DNA of 64,000 bases from JAIVJZ01 sp035645695 (GCA_035645695.1 DASQMC010000016.1:1-64000), one strand, 5' to 3'; shown: positions 51,247-60,471, counted from the stretch's first letter. Numbers and translations: made by a program. Notes: a model not told the origin generated them from the sequence alone.

Positions 51247-52674
51247 TGTCTGCGTTACCGGCGTTTCGGGCGTCTCGGTCGGGGGAACGGGTTCGGGCGC
51301 GGGCGGGTGCGGTGGCACCTGTGGGGGCGGCGCGCCGGGCTGCTCCACTTCTTCCTGTTGCGGGTCGGGGGCGTCGGCCGCCGGTTCCGCCTCCTTCGAG
51401 CCTTCGGGCGCGGGCGTGATTTCGATGAGGGCGTGATTGTCCGTGTGCAGGTAGCGCGCCACCACATCCTTGATCTCGGCGGGCGTGACGGCGAGATAGC
51501 GTTCCACTTCCGTGTTGATGAGATGCGGGTCGCGGTCGTAGAGCGTGTATTCGGCGAGCCGCTGCGCGCGGTACATCGTCGTCTGTCGCCCACGCACGGA
51601 ATCGTTCAGGAGCGTGTTGCGAAGTTTCTCCATCTCTTCCGCGCTCGGACCTTCCGCGGCGAGGCGCGCGATCTCTTCGTTGATGGTGCGGCGAATCTCT
51701 TCGGTCGAGCGGCCGGGCTTCGGGATGGCGAACAGGTAGAGCGAAGAGGGACCGCGACGCTCGCCGATGCCGCCCTGCACGGCGACCACCGACTCGTCGC
51801 CCTTGACGAGTTTCTGATAAAGCCGGGAGCTTTCGCCTTCAAACAGGAGTTCGCTGGCGAGCGTCAGGGCGTAAGCGTCGGCCGTGCGGCGCGCGGGGGC
51901 TTTCCAGCCGAGCATCAGGGCGGGCAACTGCGCGAAAGGATCGAGATAGGTCTCGAAAGACGAGGCCACTTCCGCCGGTTCGCTCACGTCAACTTCCGGC
52001 GGGGCGGGCTGGCGCGGGATGGTGGCAAAATATTTCTCGACGAGCGCGCGTGCCTCCGCCGGGTCGAAGTCGCCGACGATGACGAGCACGGCATTGTTCG
52101 GCGCGTAGTAGATGCGAAAGAACTCGCGTATGTCTTCGATGGTCGCATCGTCGAGGTCTTGCATCGAGCCGATGGTCGAATGAGCGTTGGCGGGATTCCG
52201 GTAGACGAGTTCGTTCAAGCGCAGGAAGGCGTTGGAGTAGGGGCGGTTGTCATAGTTGAGCCGCTTCTCCTCCTGCACGGCGTTGCGCTGGTTGTCGAGA
52301 TTCTCCTGCGTGACTTTGAGCGAGCGCATGCGGTCGCTTTCCAGCCAGAGCGCGAGGGGGAGTTGGTCGGCGGGCAGCGTCTCGTAGTAGTTGGTGCGCT
52401 CCGAGGAAGTCGTGCCGTTCATCGTGCCGCCGGAGTTGAAGATGTACTGGAAGTGCGCGGCCTTCGGCACGTTCTCGGAGCCTTGAAACATCATGTGCTC
52501 GAAGAGATGCGCGAAGCCCGTGCGCCCCTCGCGTTCGTTGCGCGAGCCGACATCGTAATAGACGCAGACCGAGACGACCGGAACGCTCCGGTCTTCGCTC
52601 AGGACGACGCGCAGGCCGTTCTCCAGCGTGAACTGTTCGATGGGGATATGCGGAAGTGTGAGACTGGCGGACAA
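51244..52674 (-). CDS. M16B zinc peptidase, active subunit
   Basis: 476 residues. Zinc motif HLFEH in TGFAHLFEHMMFQGSENVP near residue 58, third ligand Glu in the ERTNYYETLPA to NQRNAVQEEKRLNYDNRP region. The C-terminal M16 half follows, then a Pro/Glu-rich tail (VPPHPPAPEPVPPTETPE). The TTG start has AGAGGT upstream. Neither subunit shows a signal peptide, so the pair may work in the cytoplasm or leave by another route. Confidence 0.92.
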   Translation of the reverse strand: MSASLTLPHIPIEQFTLENGLRVVLSEDRSVPVVSVCVYYDVGSRNEREGRTGFAHLFEHMMFQGSENVPKAAHFQYIFNSGGTMNGTTSSERTNYYETLPADQLPLALWLESDRMRSLKVTQENLDNQRNAVQEEKRLNYDNRPYSNAFLRLNELVYRNPANAHSTIGSMQDLDDATIEDIREFFRIYYAPNNAVLVIVGDFDPAEARALVEKYFATIPRQPAPPEVDVSEPAEVASSFETYLDPFAQLPALMLGWKAPARRTADAYALTLASELLFEGESSRLYQKLVKGDESVVAVQGGIGERRGPSSLYLFAIPKPGRSTEEIRRTINEEIARLAAEGPSAEEMEKLRNTLLNDSVRGRQTTMYRAQRLAEYTLYDRDPHLINTEVERYLAVTPAEIKDVVARYLHTDNHALIEITPAPEGSKEAEPAADAPDPQQEEVEQPGAPPPQVPPHPPAPEPVPPTETPETPVTQT

Positions 52675-52756
52675 ATTAAGACCTCTGTAAATGCGAAAGT
52701 TTGTACCCGAACCACAAAATAGATCGAGACGGCGCGCTACGCACGCGCGCCCGGTC

Positions 52757-53212
52757 TCAACTCTGCGGCGTGTTGATCATGCCGCGCAGTTCCGCCCGGA
52801 GTCGTTCGATCTCGTGTAATTTCTGCTGCACGCGGTCGAAGAGCGGGGTCTGCGATTTGATGCCCTCGTCGATGAGGAAGGCGGCCGCCTCGGCGCGCGA
52901 GCGAAAAACGCCCGCCTGCACGAGACTCTCCAACTTCTCCTGCGCCTCGTGCGAGACTTTGACGGCGACAACGTAATCGTCCTTCGCGGAGATGGCGCGC
53001 TCGATGGTGCGGCTGATGTCGCGGCCGATGGACGAGAGCGATTCGGGAATGCGCGAGGCAATGTCGCGCACGGACGAAGACATGCGTTCGCGGTCTGCAC
53101 CGCCCGCTTCGTCTTCGTCGTCGCGCAGCATCAGGTCGTCGATCATCTCGTCCTGATTCGTGGTGTGACGCAGGGGGTCGTGCGGGTTGTTCGGATCGTA
53201 AGGGTTGCTCAT
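52757..53212 (-). CDS. Hypothetical protein with ribbon-helix-helix-like segment
   Basis: 151 residues. Acidic disordered N-terminus, then VRDIASRIPESLSSIGRDIS, a segment DDYVVAVKVSHEAQEKLESL followed by GVFRSRAEAAAFLIDEGI that reads like a ribbon-helix-helix DNA-binding fold, and a final coiled coil (QQKLHEIERLRAELRGMI). AGGAG lies upstream. Could be a nucleoid or regulatory protein. Low certainty on function. Confidence 0.75.
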   Translation of the reverse strand: MSNPYDPNNPHDPLRHTTNQDEMIDDLMLRDDEDEAGGADRERMSSSVRDIASRIPESLSSIGRDISRTIERAISAKDDYVVAVKVSHEAQEKLESLVQAGVFRSRAEAAAFLIDEGIKSQTPLFDRVQQKLHEIERLRAELRGMINTPQS

Positions 53213-53655
53213 GGAAAAAATCTCCTTCGCTTCGGCTCGCGCCCCGCGCTTGAAAATCGCGACGGGCGCGGGCGTGCTTTTATTGCAATTAGTTGGCTGA
53301 TTGCTACGGGGCAGTTTAATTTATCGGAGGGAAAGTGACAAACAGCCATTCCCGAAGAAGTAAGGGGAAAGGGGAAAGGGGAAAGGGAAAGGGTAAAAGG
53401 GGAAAGGAAAAAGAAAGAACTTAATGTGCGAAAGTCGCATTTTACCCTTACCCTTTACCCCTTACCCTTTCCCCTTTCCGCCACCCTTTCCGTCGCGCCC
53501 ATCCGAGAAATCGGATGCCCGCGAGGTGTGCGGGACGCAACCTTGCCGCCCTTTCACTCATCCAGTACTATATAAAAACTGCCCCGGCGAGAAGTCGCCC
53601 GACCGGGCGTTCGGCGCTTGACGGCGCGTCTTTCAGTTTTCGGTCTCAGCGGAAA
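53213..53655. other. 443-base gap with a repeat, no gene seen
   Basis: Divergent region between the RHH-like gene and the S41 protease. It contains the purine heptad palindrome at 53360-53490 and an AT-rich stretch (TACTATATAAAAACTG near 53565-53580), which could be promoter for the protease. I see no gene. Confidence 0.6.
53360..53490. repeat. Purine heptad palindrome before the S41 protease
   Basis: Left arm AAAGGGG repeated many times, right arm CCCTTTAC/CCCCTTTC. The loop contains AAAGAACTTAATGTGCGAAAGTCG. Confidence 0.88.
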
Positions 53656-55443
53656 ATGGTCTTGAGAGGTTTGCCCGTAGTGAAACAAAAAATATCATCC
53701 GCCCTCGTCGCGCTCCTTCTCGTTGCGCTTTCGCTTCCCACGTTCGTTTTCGCACAACAACAACAGCAGCCCGCGCCCGGCAGACCCGGCGCGCAGGGAC
53801 AACAGCAGATGCCGCCCAATGTGGGCCCTGGCGGGCGGCGCGCACGCCCGCGCGTTCGCGCGACCTCCGGCGCGACGGCCGCCATCGAAGAAGACTTCGC
53901 CGAAGCTCTCAGCATCGTGCAGGAGAACTACGTTGACGGCGTGAAGATCGATTACAACGCCGCCTTCAAGTCGTCCATCATCGGCATGCTGCGCTCTCTC
54001 GACCCGCACTCGAACTACTACGACTCGAAGGAATTCGAGGAACTGCAAGCCGACTGGCGTTCGGAGTATTACGGCATCGGCGCGACCATCGGCGACCGCA
54101 CCATCGCCGGGCAGACCGACACCTACATTCTCGCCACTTTTCCGGGTGCGCCCGCCACGCGCGCGGGCTTGCGCTTCGCCGACCGCATCGTCGAAGTGAA
54201 CGGCGAGAAGATCAAGGGCAAGAATTCGAGCGACGTGCGCGACCGCCTGCGCGGCCCGAAGGGTTCGAGCGTCAAGGTCACGGTCGAACGCGCCTCGACA
54301 AAGGCTCTGGAGACGGTCGAAATCACGCGCGACGCCGTCGGCCAGCCGACCATCCCCGATTCCTACATCTTGAAGCCCGGCGTCGGTTATATCGACATGA
54401 CGCGCGGCTTCAACCGCAGCACGGCCGAAGAGTTCGTCGCGGCGGTGGAGGATTTACGCAAGCAGGGCATGACCTCGCTCGTTCTCGACCTGCGCGGCAA
54501 TCCCGGCGGCCTGCTCGATCAGGCCGTTAAAGTCGCCGAACGCTTCCTCCAGCGCGGGCAGGTGATCCTGTCGCAGAAGGGGCGCGTCGAGGGCAGCCAG
54601 CGCACCTACGAGTCGCGCAACAGTTCGCCCGACAACGTGCCGCTCGTCGTTCTGGTCAATCGCAACTCCGCCTCGGCTTCCGAGATCGTCGCGGGCGCGT
54701 TGCAGGATCACGACCGCGCGCTCATCATCGGCGAGACGAGTTTCGGCAAAGGACTCGTCCAGAGCATTATCCCGATGGAATACGGCACGGCCGTGACGCT
54801 CACCTCGTCGAAGTACTACACGCCTTCGGGTCGCCTCATCCAGCGCGACTACACGAACGAGGGTCTCTACGATTACTACACGCGCGGCGGCGTCGGCAGC
54901 CTCGACGACGAGAAGAAAGCGGCGGCGGCGAAACCCTCCGGCCCCGAAAGCCTGACCGACTCGGGGCGCAAAGTTTACGGCGGCGGCGGCATCGCGCCCG
55001 ACGAACCCGTTAAACCGCGCCTGATCGAACCCGCGCAGCAACGCCTGATCGATCCCATCTTCGCCTTCGTGCGCGAACTCGTTAACGGTCGCATCAAGGG
55101 TTTCGAGGATTACAAGATCGCGCGCGGCATTGATTTCGAGCACGACATCAAACCCGACGAATACCCGATCACCGATAACGTCTTCAAGGCGTTTAAGACG
55201 TTCGTCGCCGCCGACGAGACGTTCAAGCTGAAGGACGCGCAGATCGACCGTAGCCGCGACTTTATCGCGCGCCAGATGCGCTACGATATCGCCACCGCCG
55301 CCTACGGCACGGTGACGGCCTCGCAGGTGCAGATCGTGGACGACCCGCAGATCGCCAAGTCCATCGAAGTGCTGCCGCGCGCGCGTGAACTCTCCATCGC
55401 CGCCATGCGCGGGCGCAACCCGGAACGCAAGACGTTTGAATAA
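53656..55443 (+). CDS. S41 family C-terminal processing protease with PDZ domain
   Basis: 595 residues from this ATG. Signal peptide (VKQKISSALVALLLVALSLP), Gln/Pro/Arg-rich linker, then the CtpA-like core: PDZ domain (AGLRFADRIVEVNGEKIKGK), protease with VLDLRGNPGGLLDQAV, catalytic Ser in NRNSASASEIVAGAL near residue 382 and catalytic Lys in GETSFGKGLVQ. Degrades or trims periplasmic proteins. A GTG at 53680 gives a tighter signal peptide and has AGAGG upstream, so it is a good alternative start. Confidence 0.95.
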   Translation: MVLRGLPVVKQKISSALVALLLVALSLPTFVFAQQQQQPAPGRPGAQGQQQMPPNVGPGGRRARPRVRATSGATAAIEEDFAEALSIVQENYVDGVKIDYNAAFKSSIIGMLRSLDPHSNYYDSKEFEELQADWRSEYYGIGATIGDRTIAGQTDTYILATFPGAPATRAGLRFADRIVEVNGEKIKGKNSSDVRDRLRGPKGSSVKVTVERASTKALETVEITRDAVGQPTIPDSYILKPGVGYIDMTRGFNRSTAEEFVAAVEDLRKQGMTSLVLDLRGNPGGLLDQAVKVAERFLQRGQVILSQKGRVEGSQRTYESRNSSPDNVPLVVLVNRNSASASEIVAGALQDHDRALIIGETSFGKGLVQSIIPMEYGTAVTLTSSKYYTPSGRLIQRDYTNEGLYDYYTRGGVGSLDDEKKAAAAKPSGPESLTDSGRKVYGGGGIAPDEPVKPRLIEPAQQRLIDPIFAFVRELVNGRIKGFEDYKIARGIDFEHDIKPDEYPITDNVFKAFKTFVAADETFKLKDAQIDRSRDFIARQMRYDIATAAYGTVTASQVQIVDDPQIAKSIEVLPRARELSIAAMRGRNPERKTFE

Positions 55444-55475
55444 AACGTCGCATTCACTGCGATGCGCGAACAGGC

Positions 55476-55520
55476 GAAGAGGCCGTCAACTTCAAAAGTT
55501 GACGGCCTCTTCGGCTTTAT
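55476..55520. terminator. Terminator between convergent S41 gene and DUF6766 gene
   Basis: Perfect 17-bp stem (55476-55492 with 55496-55512) with a 3-base loop, followed by GGCTTTAT. Probably works in both directions. Confidence 0.8.
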
Positions 55521-55553
55521 AACTCGTCCGCCTCACTTAGTGAATCTTTCGCC

Positions 55554-56228
55554 CTACTCGTTGCCGGTCTGATCGTGCGGCGCATCGACGGGCTTGGATT
55601 CGGGCGAGCCTTTCTGCCGCAGCCAGATCGTGAGCACGACCATCAGGCCGATGGAGAAAAATTCACTCTGCCAGTTTTGCAGCGACTCGAACCAGAAGCG
55701 CGAAGTTGCCATATAAGCGAACGTGGACACGGGCGGTTCGTTGCCGCCGTGTTCGACTTTGTCCTGATTGTACTCGCCCGCGCCTCCAACGGCGTGCAGG
55801 TAGAACGTGAGAAGGAAGAGAAGGAGAAACGTGAGGCCGAGCGAGTTCTCGTAGAGCTTCAAGACGAGGCCGCCCCGCCGCACCGGCCACGGCGCGTCCT
55901 GCTTGTCGCGCGACGTGCGCGGGTCGCGGTCTACGGTCTCTTCCTTGTCGGGGTCTTTCGATTCGGCGGAGCCTTTCTGGTAGAGAAAAACCGTGAGCAT
56001 GATGAAGACGAACATCTGTAGAAATTCGCTCTCCCAGTTCTCCATCGTGGCTTCGAGGAAGTGTGAGGTGGCGAGATATTCGGCGTAGCCGACCGCAGGC
56101 TGGCCGTGTTCCTGCTGTTCGTTGTTGTACTCGCGTTGGCCGACGATTGATTGGCCGATGATGAGCGTGAAGAAGAACAGAATGAACATCACGAGCGACA
56201 GCCCGTTGTTGCGAAAAAATCGCGACAT
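55554..56228 (-). CDS. DUF6766-type membrane protein, internally duplicated
   Basis: 224 residues. Two similar halves: residues 9-92 (SLVMFILFFFTLIIGQSIVG ... NWESEFLQMF ... LYQKGSAESK) and 129-215 (GLTFLLLFLLTFYLHAVGGA ... NWQSEFFSIG ... LRQKGSPESK). Each half has two membrane helices around a polar loop with a conserved ATSxF...NWxSEF block. A charged linker joins them. Function unknown; family often found in acidobacterial and proteobacterial stress regions. Confidence 0.85.
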   Translation of the reverse strand: MSRFFRNNGLSLVMFILFFFTLIIGQSIVGQREYNNEQQEHGQPAVGYAEYLATSHFLEATMENWESEFLQMFVFIMLTVFLYQKGSAESKDPDKEETVDRDPRTSRDKQDAPWPVRRGGLVLKLYENSLGLTFLLLFLLTFYLHAVGGAGEYNQDKVEHGGNEPPVSTFAYMATSRFWFESLQNWQSEFFSIGLMVVLTIWLRQKGSPESKPVDAPHDQTGNE

Positions 56229-56302
56229 AGTCGTCCTCCCGTAACAGTGAGATTTATCCGGTTGATTAAAACGCTCGCCCCGGCGGCGAAAACTCGTATC
56301 GC

Positions 56303-56962
56303 CTATTGTTGCTTCGCGAACTGCTGCGACTGCGGCTGCGGATTCGGTTCTTCTTCCGCATCCGGCCGCTTGAGTTCGTCGAAGTCGATTTCGGTGGAAG
56401 GCCGCGTGTCGGCCTTGAGCACGCGCCGCATCTGTTCGAGCGCGTGCCGGTTCTCATCCGAATCGCTTGAGGCGACGCAATCGGAGGGGATGACGAGATG
56501 GAAATCGCGCATGTATGCGTCGTTGGCTGTGAAGAGTACGCAGATGTTGCCGGTAAACCCGGTGAGGATGAGTATTTTGACTTGCAGGTATTCGAGCAGC
56601 GTGTCGAGCGTGGTGGAGAAGAACCCCGAGTGCTTGGGCTTGAGCACGAAGTAGTCGTCCTCTTCCGGTTTGAGCAGTTCGGCGATTGGCCTGCCGCACA
56701 CGTCTTCTTCGAGACAATGCTTGAGGAGCTTGTTGAAATCCGATTGCCAGCGGCCGAAGTTGTCGTTGACGTAGATGGCGGGGATGCCCGCCTCCTTCGC
56801 GCGCCGCTTCAACACGGCCAGCCGCTCGGCCGCCGGCAGCGCGTGTTCGAGCAGTTGGCCGCCGCTGCTGAATTCCAGATCGTTGATCACGTCGATCAAC
56901 AGCAGGGCTACTTCCGCCTTGTCGGGCACATTCCCGTGGAGGTCGTCGTTTTTCGCCGGCAC
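56303..56962 (-). CDS. Isochorismatase-like cysteine hydrolase
   Basis: 219 residues. Catalytic triad visible: Asp in ALLLIDVINDLEF, Lys in FVLKPKHSGF, Cys in LTGFTGNICVLFTANDAYMR. The cis-peptide neighbourhood (TGFTGNIC) matches the superfamily that includes nicotinamidases. Substrate unknown. The GTG at 56960-56962 was chosen because AGGGGAGA lies about 7 bases upstream; an earlier GTG at 56983 overlaps that site. The C-terminus is Glu/Gln-rich and disordered. Confidence 0.88.
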   Translation of the reverse strand: MPAKNDDLHGNVPDKAEVALLLIDVINDLEFSSGGQLLEHALPAAERLAVLKRRAKEAGIPAIYVNDNFGRWQSDFNKLLKHCLEEDVCGRPIAELLKPEEDDYFVLKPKHSGFFSTTLDTLLEYLQVKILILTGFTGNICVLFTANDAYMRDFHLVIPSDCVASSDSDENRHALEQMRRVLKADTRPSTEIDFDELKRPDAEEEPNPQPQSQQFAKQQ

Positions 56963-57050
56963 GCTTTGGTCTCCCCTTTGCACGTCTGACTCGCGGGCTG
57001 TTCAGGCGTGAATAGTACTCGAACTCCCGGCAAAAGGGGGAAGAAAAAGC

Positions 57051-57136
57051 TGTCGGTTGTCAGCGGTCAGTCGTTCGCCCTGACGGGTAATAACCCGCCC
57101 GTCGAAGCGCGAAGCAACTGACCACGGACAATTTGA
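57051..57136. repeat. Decayed heptad-type palindrome
   Basis: TGTCGGTTGTCAGCGGTCAGTC pairs imperfectly with CAACTGACCACGGACA; an inner GACGGGT/ACCCGCCCGTC hairpin is present. Confidence 0.55.
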
Positions 57137-57149
57137 CGAGCGGCGGCCG

Positions 57150-57593
57150 CTAAACATAAGCGGGGGCTTTCGCCTCGCTCCGCTTGCGCCATGCGGCCAG
57201 CAGCGCGCCCATCGCGAGAAAGGCGACGAGGTGATAGCCGATGTTGATGAGATAGAGGCCGACGGGACGAAACTCGAAGAAGACGGTGTTCAGGTTGCTG
57301 GTCACGATAAAGCCGAGCCACAGCCACAACCCGGTCTTCGCGCCCCCGGCGGCCGTTTCCGTGCCCGTGTAGCGCACGACATGCGCGAGCACGTAGGCCG
57401 CGACGAGCGAGCCGATGAGGGCGAGCGCCAGTTGAGCGCCCGCGCCCTCCGACGCGATGCGCGCGACCTGCTCCGGCGACCAGCGCATGATCTCTATAAA
57501 CTTACCCCCGAACAGGAGCGGCGAATACCAGATTCCGCCGAGCACCCAGTACAACAGGGCGGAGGCGGCGACCGCCGCGTAGTTGATCTTCAT
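57150..57593 (-). CDS. DUF1761-type four-helix membrane protein
   Basis: 147 residues with four predicted membrane helices. Family hallmarks near the start: YAAVAASALLYWVLGGIWYS and the PLLFGG motif, then LAHVVRYTG, WLWLGFIVTSNLNTVFFE and INIGYHLVAFLAMGALLAAW. Function unknown. Preceded on the same strand by a VOC-family gene 34 bases away, suggesting a two-gene operon. Confidence 0.88.
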   Translation of the reverse strand: MKINYAAVAASALLYWVLGGIWYSPLLFGGKFIEIMRWSPEQVARIASEGAGAQLALALIGSLVAAYVLAHVVRYTGTETAAGGAKTGLWLWLGFIVTSNLNTVFFEFRPVGLYLINIGYHLVAFLAMGALLAAWRKRSEAKAPAYV

Positions 57594-57627
57594 GTCATTT
57601 CCTCCGGATTGAAGCGGACGAATCCCT

Positions 57628-58005
57628 TCACTTGGCCGACGGGTCGAATTGCATGATCCCGAAGACGTTGCCCTCCGTGTCCTCGCAATAGGCGATGTAG
57701 CCGATGCCCTGCACCGCGCCCTTCGGCATCAAGACCTTGCCGCCGTGCTCCGTGATCTTATGGGCGTAGTCGTCCACGGAAGGCACGTCGATGGTGTTGG
57801 TGACGTATGAGTGGGGCAGGGGATTGTCGGAGCGTTTCATCAGCCCGCCGTGGATGCCGGGCTGTCCCTCTTCGCCCGTCTCCAGCAGCCAGTAACTTTG
57901 CGGCCCGTCCCATCTCTGCGTCTTCCACCCGAAGACCTCGTCGTAAAACTTCACGGCGCGTTCGGGGTCGTCCGCGCTCAACTCGAAATGTATGACTCTC
58001 GGCAT
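57628..58005 (-). CDS. VOC family (glyoxalase-like) protein
   Basis: 125 residues with two beta-alpha-beta-beta-beta modules: VIHFELSADDPERAVKFYDE and VDDYAHKITEHGGKVLMPKG ... IAYCEDTEGNVFGIMQFD. The His and Glu positions typical of metal ligands are H6/E8 and E-x-N near the end. Substrate unknown. AAGGAG lies 9 bases before the ATG at 58003-58005; the frame is open further upstream without support. Confidence 0.9.
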   Translation of the reverse strand: MPRVIHFELSADDPERAVKFYDEVFGWKTQRWDGPQSYWLLETGEEGQPGIHGGLMKRSDNPLPHSYVTNTIDVPSVDDYAHKITEHGGKVLMPKGAVQGIGYIAYCEDTEGNVFGIMQFDPSAK

Positions 58006-58467
58006 GTTCAATTTCTCCTTCTTCGCTTGGCGATTTTCAGTCAATGCGAAACCGCGTGAACTCCCGCTCAAGCGCATTTCGCTTACCCCACGGCGCGCGA
58101 CATTGGAAGAGCGCGAGGGTAGTGTTTGAAGACGAGAGCGAGGTTTGAACCGCTCCCGAACGTGGCGGCGCACGCGCGGAGGCGGACGGTGTTGGCGCGT
58201 TGCCAAACCGGGTGCGAGGGTAAATTCGATTGTTGCGAGGGTGAAAAGCGCGCGACCTTGTGAATGCGGGTCGCGCTTGACGGGCTGCGAAAAGCGCGAG
58301 CCTTTCGTTGCCCGTTTAATTCCGGATTGCTAAAAGCGTGTATCTGTCTTCGGGATAAAAAGAAAGGTGAGTTAAAACCCCTTGTTTATAACTCACCTTT
58401 CAACCCGCCCTATGCTCGTTCCACACCCGAAAGATTTATCGGATGATCTTTTGATTTGCCCGGCATG
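58006..58467. other. 462-base gap, left edge of the accessory region
   Basis: No convincing gene. It holds repeated CGCGCTT/AAAGCGCG fragments around 58225-58300 and the hairpin at 58362-58401. This is the most likely place for the left junction of the accessory module, but no attachment site or direct repeat was found. Confidence 0.5.
58355..58401 (-). terminator. Terminator of the accessory leftward genes
   Basis: Perfect 13-bp stem GAAAGGTGAGTTA (58362-58374) with TAACTCACCTTTC (58389-58401). On the minus strand it is followed by TTTTTATCC. Lies downstream of the gene at 58468-59013. Confidence 0.75.
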
Positions 58468-59013
58468 TCAGTGAGCGGCGAGCCACTCGTTGAACACAGC
58501 CGACTCTTCCTGCTTGCCGCTCCAGCGGGCGCGATTCTTGCCCGTCAGCGCGAGCACCATCGCCTGATGCTGACCGGCGCGGTCGCCGAGCCGCTCGAAA
58601 TAGTTATAGAGACGGTCTATCTTCTGCACCGACTCGCGCGCCGCCTCGACCGTCTTGAACGAGAGCACGTTGCGGAAGAAGCGTGTATAGACGTTCTGTT
58701 CGCGTCCCGTGGTCGTGTAGAGATCGAAGTAGCCCGAGAGGCGCCCGGCGGACTGTAGCACCTGCGCGACGTAGGAGGGACGCGCTCCGACTCGCCTGAC
58801 GATCTGCGCGATGTCCGTCGTGCCCTCTTCGTAAAGCGCGAGAATCTGTTCCTTCTTCGTGCGCGATTCCTGATCGTTGCCATGCCCCGTCTCGTCAGCC
58901 TCACGCTCGACCAGACCCTCGGCTTCCACTACTTGTGTCGCCGTGTCGTCGTCGGCGTATTCGAGTTCAAACGTCAGGGGCTGTTCCTGAATCAGTTCTT
59001 CTGTCGTCATCAT
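58468..59013 (-). CDS. Accessory hypothetical protein with helix-turn-helix segment
   Basis: 181 residues, family not recognised. After an acidic N-terminus there is a likely helix-turn-helix, TKKEQILALYEEGTTDIAQI to RRVGARPSYVAQVLQ, then LSGYFDLYTTTGREQNVYTR and a helical end with WSGKQEESAVFNEWLAAH. It follows the SWIM-RAD52 gene on the same strand and ends before a terminator. It may be a replication or recombination accessory factor. Confidence 0.75.
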   Translation of the reverse strand: MMTTEELIQEQPLTFELEYADDDTATQVVEAEGLVEREADETGHGNDQESRTKKEQILALYEEGTTDIAQIVRRVGARPSYVAQVLQSAGRLSGYFDLYTTTGREQNVYTRFFRNVLSFKTVEAARESVQKIDRLYNYFERLGDRAGQHQAMVLALTGKNRARWSGKQEESAVFNEWLAAH

Positions 59014-59115
59014 TTGTAACCTCTTACTTCCCGGAGCCGCCGCGCGCGGGGCAGGTTTGACTTGCTCATCGCCGCCCCGCCGCGACTTTTCAGGCTCCCC
59101 CTGGTAATTCTCCGT

Positions 59116-60438
59116 TTAGCTCGCGCGCCGCATCGGCTGTTGCTGCCCGGCGGCGCCGCCCTGCAAGTTCTTCAAGTGGTCTATGAAGGATGATGCGGCC
59201 TTCTTCGACAACTCTTCCGTGCGGCAGCGCAAGACCTGCTGGCACTCCTCTTCCGTATCCACGCCCGCTTCGCGCGCGAGCGCGCGGATCATGCCGAGTT
59301 GCTTCGGCGTGACGAGGTCGCCCATGGACTTCGCCAGCGGGTCGCGCGGAAACTCGTTCTGCGGGCTGGAACCCGTCTGCTCGATCACTTCCGACTCGCG
59401 CTGGTACAACTCGCGACCGATGCCGAACTTGATGGCCGCGCGCTTCAACGCGTCGTGCTCGGCCTTCTTGATGCCCGTCTCGTTGTCGGCCGTGCCCGTG
59501 CCGACGCCTTCGCGCGTCACGCCGTCAATGGTGATGGCGACCGTGACCGCCACCATGTCGCCGATCTGGACGATGCCGCGAATGGAGTGCGACCATGTCG
59601 GGGTAACGCGGTCGAGGAAATCCGCGACCATGTGCCACTCGACGTACTCGACCATGTGCGTGTTGCCGTTGCGGTCGCGCCAGCCCTCACGCGTTTTGAT
59701 GTACTTCGGATCAATCGGCTGGCGCAGCGTGCGCAGTGTGTTCGTGAAAGCCAGCGGCACGACCGGCGCGCTCGCGTTTAAAGTTGCGGCGTGCTCTTCT
59801 GCGGTGACGAAGTCCAGATCGTCCTCCGGCTCGATCACGGCAGTTGCTTCTCTCTTGCTCATCTCTTCTTGCTCCTCTTCATGTCTGTGATCCGCGAGCG
59901 AACCAACCGTCGGGGCGAACGCTACCGCTGCGGCGGCTGTAGTTTCGCCGCCCTCGTTCGTCGTCTCCGGTTCGTCCTGCTCCCGTCCGAAACGCGTCGC
60001 CGCTGCTGCGTCGGCCTCCTGCGGGGCTTCTGCCGCCGGGCGCGCGCGCTTCTCGGATGCGGTCGAGTTAGTGTTGGGCGTCTCCGCCGTTTCCGTGGAC
60101 GCCGCGCGCGCGGCGACCTGCTGCGGCTGCTGTTTCGTCACAGCCTCGGAATTCTTCGCGAGCAGCGAGTGCTTGACGGCGAGGACGTGCTCGCAGCGAA
60201 ACGTCGAGTCTTCGACCGACTGCTCCTCGAATTCCAGACAAGAGCAACGCACTTTGCCCGCGTCGTCGCGCCAGACTTCGTAGCTGCTGCGCTTGCCGCG
60301 AAGGCTCGGCGTCGTCACGCGAAAGCGGTCGCCCTCGCGCGTGACCAGTCCCATCGCCGCGATGCCCTGCGCGCGTTTGTCGCGCATGATCGCCTTTTTG
60401 TCGGTCGTCGTCGTGTTGGTCGCGGTTGCTGTTGTCAT
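59116..60438 (-). CDS. SWIM zinc finger fused to RAD52-type annealing domain
   Basis: 440 residues. Residues 61-90 carry a SWIM finger (C65xC67, C82xH84; VRCSCLEF and FRCEHVLAVKH). A low-complexity Ala/Glu/Thr linker spans about 95-200. Residues about 225-345 are a Rad52/22-type single-strand annealing domain: PKYIKTREGWRDRNGN, VEYVEWHMVADFLDRV, GTADNETGIKKAEHDALKRA and AIKFGIGRELYQ. A C-terminal helical domain (LVTPKQLGMIRALAREAGVD) follows. Phage RAD52-like proteins anneal complementary strands in recombination; the SWIM fusion could add DNA or protein binding. Confidence 0.88.
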   Translation of the reverse strand: MTTATATNTTTTDKKAIMRDKRAQGIAAMGLVTREGDRFRVTTPSLRGKRSSYEVWRDDAGKVRCSCLEFEEQSVEDSTFRCEHVLAVKHSLLAKNSEAVTKQQPQQVAARAASTETAETPNTNSTASEKRARPAAEAPQEADAAAATRFGREQDEPETTNEGGETTAAAAVAFAPTVGSLADHRHEEEQEEMSKREATAVIEPEDDLDFVTAEEHAATLNASAPVVPLAFTNTLRTLRQPIDPKYIKTREGWRDRNGNTHMVEYVEWHMVADFLDRVTPTWSHSIRGIVQIGDMVAVTVAITIDGVTREGVGTGTADNETGIKKAEHDALKRAAIKFGIGRELYQRESEVIEQTGSSPQNEFPRDPLAKSMGDLVTPKQLGMIRALAREAGVDTEEECQQVLRCRTEELSKKAASSFIDHLKNLQGGAAGQQQPMRRAS

Positions 60439-60471
60439 GACTCTTAAACTCCTTCAAAATCCTGCGGACAC

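Noticed and set aside
60047..60447. Plus-strand frames opposite the SWIM-RAD52 gene
   Set aside because: Arg/Cys-rich shadow composition and no ribosome site; the minus-strand protein has clear domains.
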